A DNA stretch of 9,426 nt from Lachnospiraceae bacterium (GTDB taxonomy: Bacteria; Bacillota; Clostridia; Lachnospirales; Anaerotignaceae). The position numbers were made by a program, and so were the translations under genes. Below the pieces are notes generated by a model. It had not been told where the DNA came from. It saw nothing but the letters and a program-made list of their open reading frames with translations, and made no database searches. This document shows positions 6,575-9,426 of this stretch, piece by piece. Numbering within the stretch: position 1 is the first letter of the stretch; the number at the start of each line of letters is the position of its first letter. Where the stretch lies: positions 1 to 9,426 of the forward strand of contig JAHZEA010000029.1 of NCBI GenBank assembly GCA_019422065.1, read 5' to 3'.

Positions 6575-6607
6575 AAAAGCCTGCTGTTGAATAGACGGCA
6601 GGCTTTT
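6575..6607. terminator. Intrinsic terminator of the XRE cassette
   Basis: AAAAGCCTGC (6575-6584) pairs perfectly with GCAGGCTTTT (6598-6607). Two further pairs (T-G and G-C) close a nine-base loop. It lies five bases after the membrane-protein stop. The A-tract and T-tract flank a GC-rich core, so it could work in either direction. Confidence 0.88.
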
Positions 6608-6918
6608 AAATTTCTATATAATAATACTTGTTGGAATTAGAATACATTTTGTATTAAACGGCCTTATGGAATTTAATTAATAATTTCAAAACAAAACAAA
6701 TCAACTGACATAAATTAACTAAAGAACAATAAAAGTATATTTATTATTAAAATAAATCTATATAGTTAACATAATATTATTATGGTAAAGCAAATGAGTT
6801 ATACAAATGAGCAATACAAAAATTGTTAAAACGTATATTTAAATAAGTACAAGTTGAATTTGTAGCAAAATTAGTTTTTAACTATATTATAGAGCAAAAG
6901 GGTTTTGGAGGAAACAAA
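6608..6918. other. 311-bp AT-rich intergenic region before the amidase-like gene
   Basis: No gene is supported here. Visible items are an inverted repeat AATACA-TTT-TGTATT at 6641-6655, the palindrome ATAATATTAT at 6771-6780, and an imperfect 13-base tandem repeat at 6791-6816. The only promoter-like pair near the next gene is weak: TTGTAG at 6860-6865 and TATATT at 6883-6888, spaced 17. The amidase-like gene may depend on an alternative sigma factor, but no clear sporulation-type box was recognised. Confidence 0.5.
6791..6816 (+). repeat. Imperfect 13-bp tandem repeat
   Basis: CAAATGAGTTATA (6791-6803) is followed directly by CAAATGAGCAATA (6804-6816), identical at 11 of 13 positions, with a further CAAA start at 6817. 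Its meaning is unknown; it could be slippage or a pair of protein-binding half-sites. Confidence 0.45.
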
Positions 6919-7500
6919 ATGCCTAATATATTTTTAAGTCCTTCCGTTCAGGAATATAATGAGTATTTAAACGGTGGCAGTGAGGAATATTACATGAATT
7001 TGATAGCAGATGCTATGGAACCTTATTTAAACATAAACGATATAAATTTTACAAGGAATAATACTGAAGAACCGGTTTCACAAGCTATTAAAGATTCCAA
7101 TAGCGGAAATTATGATTTGCATTTGTCAATTCATTCAAACGCTGCACCGGAAAATTTAAAAGGTAAGCTTTCTGGAGTTGATATTTATTACAGTCCAGTC
7201 AGCTACTTAGGAAAGATGTTTGCAGAGATGTTAGCTGAAAACTATAAAACAATATATTATGAGCCGGATAAAGTAAGAATTGTGCCGACAACTTCGTTAG
7301 GCGAAATACGTAGAACCACAGCGCCGGCAGTTTTAATTGAGACAGCTTACCATGATAACCCTGAAGATGAAGAATGGATTAAAAACAATATAGATAATAT
7401 AGCAAGAGTTTTAGCTATGACTGTAACTGACTTTTTCAATTTACCTTTTGTAGAACCAATAGAAAACGACTATGAAATAGAAGTTGATGTAATTGAATAA
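6919..7500 (+). CDS. Amidase_3-type N-acetylmuramoyl-L-alanine amidase-like protein
   Basis: This 193-residue protein has the fold signature of peptidoglycan amidases that cleave the bond between MurNAc and L-Ala. Family landmarks are the first strand NIFLSPS (3-9), GGSEEYYMNLIAD (19-31) with a potential zinc-binding Glu22/Glu23, and HLSIHSNAAP (68-77) with zinc-ligand-like His72. The segment APAVLIETAYHDNPEDEEWI (135-154) carries the candidate catalytic Glu141. The usual first ligand, His in PGHGG, is absent: the segment reads SPSVQEYN, and some relatives have SPSTQEHN. There is no signal peptide or membrane segment, so export would need a lysis- or sporulation-linked route, or the protein is not a classical hydrolase. 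GGAGG at 6907-6911 is seven bases before the ATG. It is monocistronic and convergent with the carboxypeptidase gene. Confidence 0.88.
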   Translation: MPNIFLSPSVQEYNEYLNGGSEEYYMNLIADAMEPYLNINDINFTRNNTEEPVSQAIKDSNSGNYDLHLSIHSNAAPENLKGKLSGVDIYYSPVSYLGKMFAEMLAENYKTIYYEPDKVRIVPTTSLGEIRRTTAPAVLIETAYHDNPEDEEWIKNNIDNIARVLAMTVTDFFNLPFVEPIENDYEIEVDVIE

Positions 7501-7586
7501 AAATAAATAAAGCAATGTTATATATATTTATAATAAGTTATAATAAGTACGGTTTATGGTAAAAATTATATATAGAATATATTTGG

Positions 7587-7633
7587 AAAAAACTATACAA
7601 CTATTCGCAAAACTGTCGTTTTGCGAATAGTTG
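7587..7633 (-). terminator. Perfect 16-bp hairpin, possible minus-strand terminator
   Basis: CAACTATTCGCAAAAC (7598-7613) and its exact reverse complement (7618-7633) flank a four-base loop. Read on the minus strand, the hairpin is followed by TATAG and then six Ts (7592-7587), so it could be a second, backup terminator for the leftward carboxypeptidase gene. On the plus strand it lacks a T-tract. A structured RNA or a repeat-element role is the alternative. Confidence 0.5.
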
Positions 7634-7646
7634 GAGATACCTCTCC
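7633..7646. repeat. Small hairpin abutting the 16-bp hairpin
   Basis: GGAGA (7633-7637) and TCTCC (7642-7646) pair around a four-base TACC loop. It shares one G with the end of the preceding long hairpin, so in RNA the two stems would compete or stack. Confidence 0.5.
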
Positions 7647-7664
7647 TTATAACTTTATATCTAT

Positions 7665-7698
7665 AAAAAAGCCGTATGAATTAAACATACGGCTTTTT
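7665..7698. terminator. Bidirectional intrinsic terminator between convergent genes
   Basis: AAAAAGCCGTATG (7666-7678) and its exact complement (7686-7698) form a 13-bp stem with a seven-base loop. T-tracts occur on both strands (five Ts on plus, six on minus). It can end transcripts of the amidase-like gene (+) and of the carboxypeptidase gene (-), whose stop is 46 bases away. Confidence 0.92.
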
Positions 7699-7744
7699 CA
7701 GTAATTTAAATTAAACTATATTATAAATTATTTATTATTTAGAG

Positions 7745-9223
7745 TTAAAATCTTCTACGTCTTTTATATTTATATTTAGGTCTTGAATAATAGCCGCCGC
7801 CTCTGCGGTTTCTGAATATTTTAATTATAATAATTATTGCAATTATTATAACAACAACTACAGCAACTTTTACTATACTTAAATTGCTTACAAAGCCTGT
7901 AAGAGCATCTTTTATTTTATATAAAATTCTCATAAATATATTAGCTTTTTCAACTGTTCTTGATGAATAAACCTTAGTTTCGGCTAATACATTTCCGTTA
8001 GAGTCTTTATATGAAATTGTTCCAATTTCGGCTCCTTCTTCTATAGGTGCTTTTAATGTAATTGTTTCAGCTGTTTCATCTGAATCTGATTTTGTATACA
8101 AAATATCCTGATTTGTTACGTTTAAATCAGTAGTAATTGTTCCTACATCAGTTTTTGGAAGAAAAAGCGTTATGTCTTCCTTTATTACTAAATCAAGAGT
8201 ATTTCCTCCGGCTGATTTATTATATACAAGGTCTGTTGTATACACACTATCTCCGTTTTTGTTAAGTGTATAATAACCGAAATTATTGAAACCATACTCA
8301 AAAAGATTTTTGGCATCAAGCCATCTGTTTGGGTCTTCAGAATTATAAATTACGGCTATAAGCTGAACGTTATCTTTAGTTGCCGAAGCTACAACACTGT
8401 CGCCGGCTTCATCGGTAAAGCCTGTTTTTATACCATCGGCATATTGATAGTTATACTCTGAATTTGTTATAAGCAGGTTATGGCTTGTCCAGTTATAGTC
8501 CTGAGTTAATGCTCCGTCTATCTGCTGAGAGCCTAAGCTGTTTCCTGAATAGCTTTTTTCTGCCGCAATTTGCCTGATTAACTCATTTTTCATGCCTTCA
8601 GCAGCAATTTTAGCCATATCGGATGCGGTTGTATAGTGATTATCATCATGGTATCCATGCGGATTTGTAAAATGTGTTCCTGTGCAGCCAAGTTCTTCAG
8701 CTTTTTGGTTCATCAAATCTGCAAAAATCTGTTCACACTGTGTAAGACCCATTGAATCATCATTTTTAATTTTTCTAGCTACGGCACATGCCGCAACTAC
8801 TGCTGAGTCATTTCCGCTTGGTATCATAAGACCGCGGACAAGGTTTTCTGCTGTTATTGATTCACCTACTATATGCCCTGCTTTGCTTGAGTCAAGGCTT
8901 ACTTCGTTAACTTCTGTTCCTACTGTTATAACATCGTCTTTATTAAAATGCTCAAGGAAAATCAAAGCTGTCATTATTTTGGTTGTGCTTGCCGGGTACA
9001 TCTTTTTGTCGGCTTCTTTACTGTATAATACTTTTCCTGTTCCAGCTTCAACTAAAATTGCCGACTGAGCATAAACCGAAGGCTCAGGAACTGTTTGAGT
9101 TGTTTGTACTGTATTTTCTGCTGAATTAGTGCTGTTTTCATCTAATGTATCGGCAAAAACAGTTGCCGAAGACAATGCCAAAACTGCGGCTAATAAAGCC
9201 GTAATTAATCTGCGTTTTTTCAT
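7745..9223 (-). CDS. D-alanyl-D-alanine carboxypeptidase (serine-type, DacF/PBP5-like)
   Basis: This penicillin-binding protein trims the terminal D-Ala from peptidoglycan pentapeptides outside the membrane. A signal peptide (MKKRRLITALLAAVLALSS, likely cut after ATVFA, residue 24) is followed by the transpeptidase-like domain. All three active-site motifs are present: S79-T-T-K82, S136-G-N138 and K266-T-G268. The PBP5-type C-terminal beta domain spans about 320-425. A true membrane segment lies at 450-470 (VVVVIIIAIIIIIKIF), then a very basic tail (RNRRGGGYYSRPKYKYKRRRRF). Most DacA/DacF proteins end in an amphipathic helix instead. The 492-residue length exceeds the usual 380-440. The ATG at 9223 has an AGAAGG site seven bases upstream. 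The gene follows a PLP-enzyme gene after 20 bases and is probably co-transcribed with it. Which paralogue (dacA, dacB, dacF) it represents is not decided. Confidence 0.95.
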   Translation of the reverse strand: MKKRRLITALLAAVLALSSATVFADTLDENSTNSAENTVQTTQTVPEPSVYAQSAILVEAGTGKVLYSKEADKKMYPASTTKIMTALIFLEHFNKDDVITVGTEVNEVSLDSSKAGHIVGESITAENLVRGLMIPSGNDSAVVAACAVARKIKNDDSMGLTQCEQIFADLMNQKAEELGCTGTHFTNPHGYHDDNHYTTASDMAKIAAEGMKNELIRQIAAEKSYSGNSLGSQQIDGALTQDYNWTSHNLLITNSEYNYQYADGIKTGFTDEAGDSVVASATKDNVQLIAVIYNSEDPNRWLDAKNLFEYGFNNFGYYTLNKNGDSVYTTDLVYNKSAGGNTLDLVIKEDITLFLPKTDVGTITTDLNVTNQDILYTKSDSDETAETITLKAPIEEGAEIGTISYKDSNGNVLAETKVYSSRTVEKANIFMRILYKIKDALTGFVSNLSIVKVAVVVVIIIAIIIIIKIFRNRRGGGYYSRPKYKYKRRRRF

Positions 9224-9243
9224 CTATATGCCTTCTTCCTATA

Positions 9244-9426
9244 TTATAATTTAACAAGACCTTTATCAACCATGTTCTGTAAACCTATTATAATACCTAT
9301 TTTAGCATGATGCCAGCTTAAACCACCCTGCATATAAACATTATAAGGTGGTTTTACGGGTGCGTCAGCGCTTAACTCAATAGAAGAACCTTGAACAAAA
9401 GCTCCGGCAGCCATTATAACTGGGCA
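9244..9426 (-). CDS. C-terminus of a PLP-dependent methionine gamma-lyase family protein (partial)
   Basis: An open frame enters from the right edge and ends at a TAA at 9246-9244, giving the last 60 residues. They begin PVIMAAGAFVQGSSIELSAD and continue through PYNVYMQGGLSWHHAKIGI. This matches the conserved C-terminus of the Met_gamma_lyase (formerly aluminium-resistance protein) family of cytoplasmic, fold-type I PLP enzymes, known in Firmicutes. The catalytic lysine and most of the protein lie outside the window, so activity cannot be judged. The stop is 20 bases before the carboxypeptidase start and no terminator intervenes, which suggests one transcript. The family assignment rests on recognition of the C-terminal motif. 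Confidence 0.85.
   Translation of the reverse strand, partial: CPVIMAAGAFVQGSSIELSADAPVKPPYNVYMQGGLSWHHAKIGIIIGLQNMVDKGLVKL

Larger units (their letters stand above)
7501..7744. other. Convergent intergenic region with three successive hairpins
   Basis: This 244-base gap between the amidase-like gene (+) and the carboxypeptidase gene (-) has no coding frame. It holds an AT-rich stretch of about 95 bases, a perfect 16-bp hairpin, an adjoining 5-bp hairpin and a strong bidirectional terminator, in that order. Confidence 0.7.

Noticed and set aside
6782..6829. 15-codon open frame starting ATGGTAAAG
   Set aside because: It has no ribosome binding site and mostly overlaps the 13-base tandem repeat. 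It is too short to support without other evidence.
8682..9068. 128-codon plus-strand open frame inside the carboxypeptidase gene
   Set aside because: It is antisense to the active-site region of a clear penicillin-binding protein and shows no domain.

Overview
This is an AT-rich chromosomal stretch from a low-GC Gram-positive bacterium, most likely of class Clostridia. The grounds are strong GGAGG-type ribosome binding sites before nearly every gene, a gatC-gatA-gatB operon in the Firmicutes order, intrinsic terminators with T-tracts, a DacF-type D,D-carboxypeptidase, and a clostridial amidase variant. The exact family cannot be fixed from the sequence. No rRNA, tRNA, CRISPR array, insertion sequence or prophage is visible, and most of the window is ordinary core genome.

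Layout. Positions 1-2150 are read leftwards. An ABC transporter ATPase (2150-1407) overlaps its permease (1410-604) by four bases. They are followed by a multi-pass membrane protein that runs off the left edge (525-1) and resembles the MntP/YtaF manganese-exporter fold but lacks the expected aspartates. No substrate-binding protein is present, so the imported substrate is unknown. A divergent intergenic region (2151-2536) separates this group from gatCAB (2537-5758). That operon encodes the three subunits of the tRNA-dependent amidotransferase that turns mischarged Glu-tRNA(Gln) and/or Asp-tRNA(Asn) into Gln-tRNA(Gln) and Asn-tRNA(Asn), and it ends in a strong terminator.

Positions 5836-6607 form a compact cassette. 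It has a perfect consensus sigma-A promoter with an inverted repeat across its -10 box, a 64-residue XRE-family regulator starting at TTG, a four-helix membrane protein of unknown function, and a bidirectional terminator. This is the part of the window that looks most like an undescribed small regulatory module. After a 311-base AT-rich gap comes a cytoplasmic-looking Amidase_3-type protein (6919-7500) that appears to lack the first zinc-ligand histidine. It converges on a leftward D-alanyl-D-alanine carboxypeptidase (9223-7745). Between them lie a perfect 16-bp hairpin, a second small hairpin and a bidirectional terminator. The carboxypeptidase sits 20 bases downstream of the 3' end of a PLP-dependent methionine gamma-lyase-family gene (from 9426), so the two are probably co-transcribed.

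Functionally the window combines translation fidelity (gatCAB), cell-wall metabolism (amidase-like protein and carboxypeptidase), one orphan ABC importer, and one uncharacterised regulator/membrane-protein pair.
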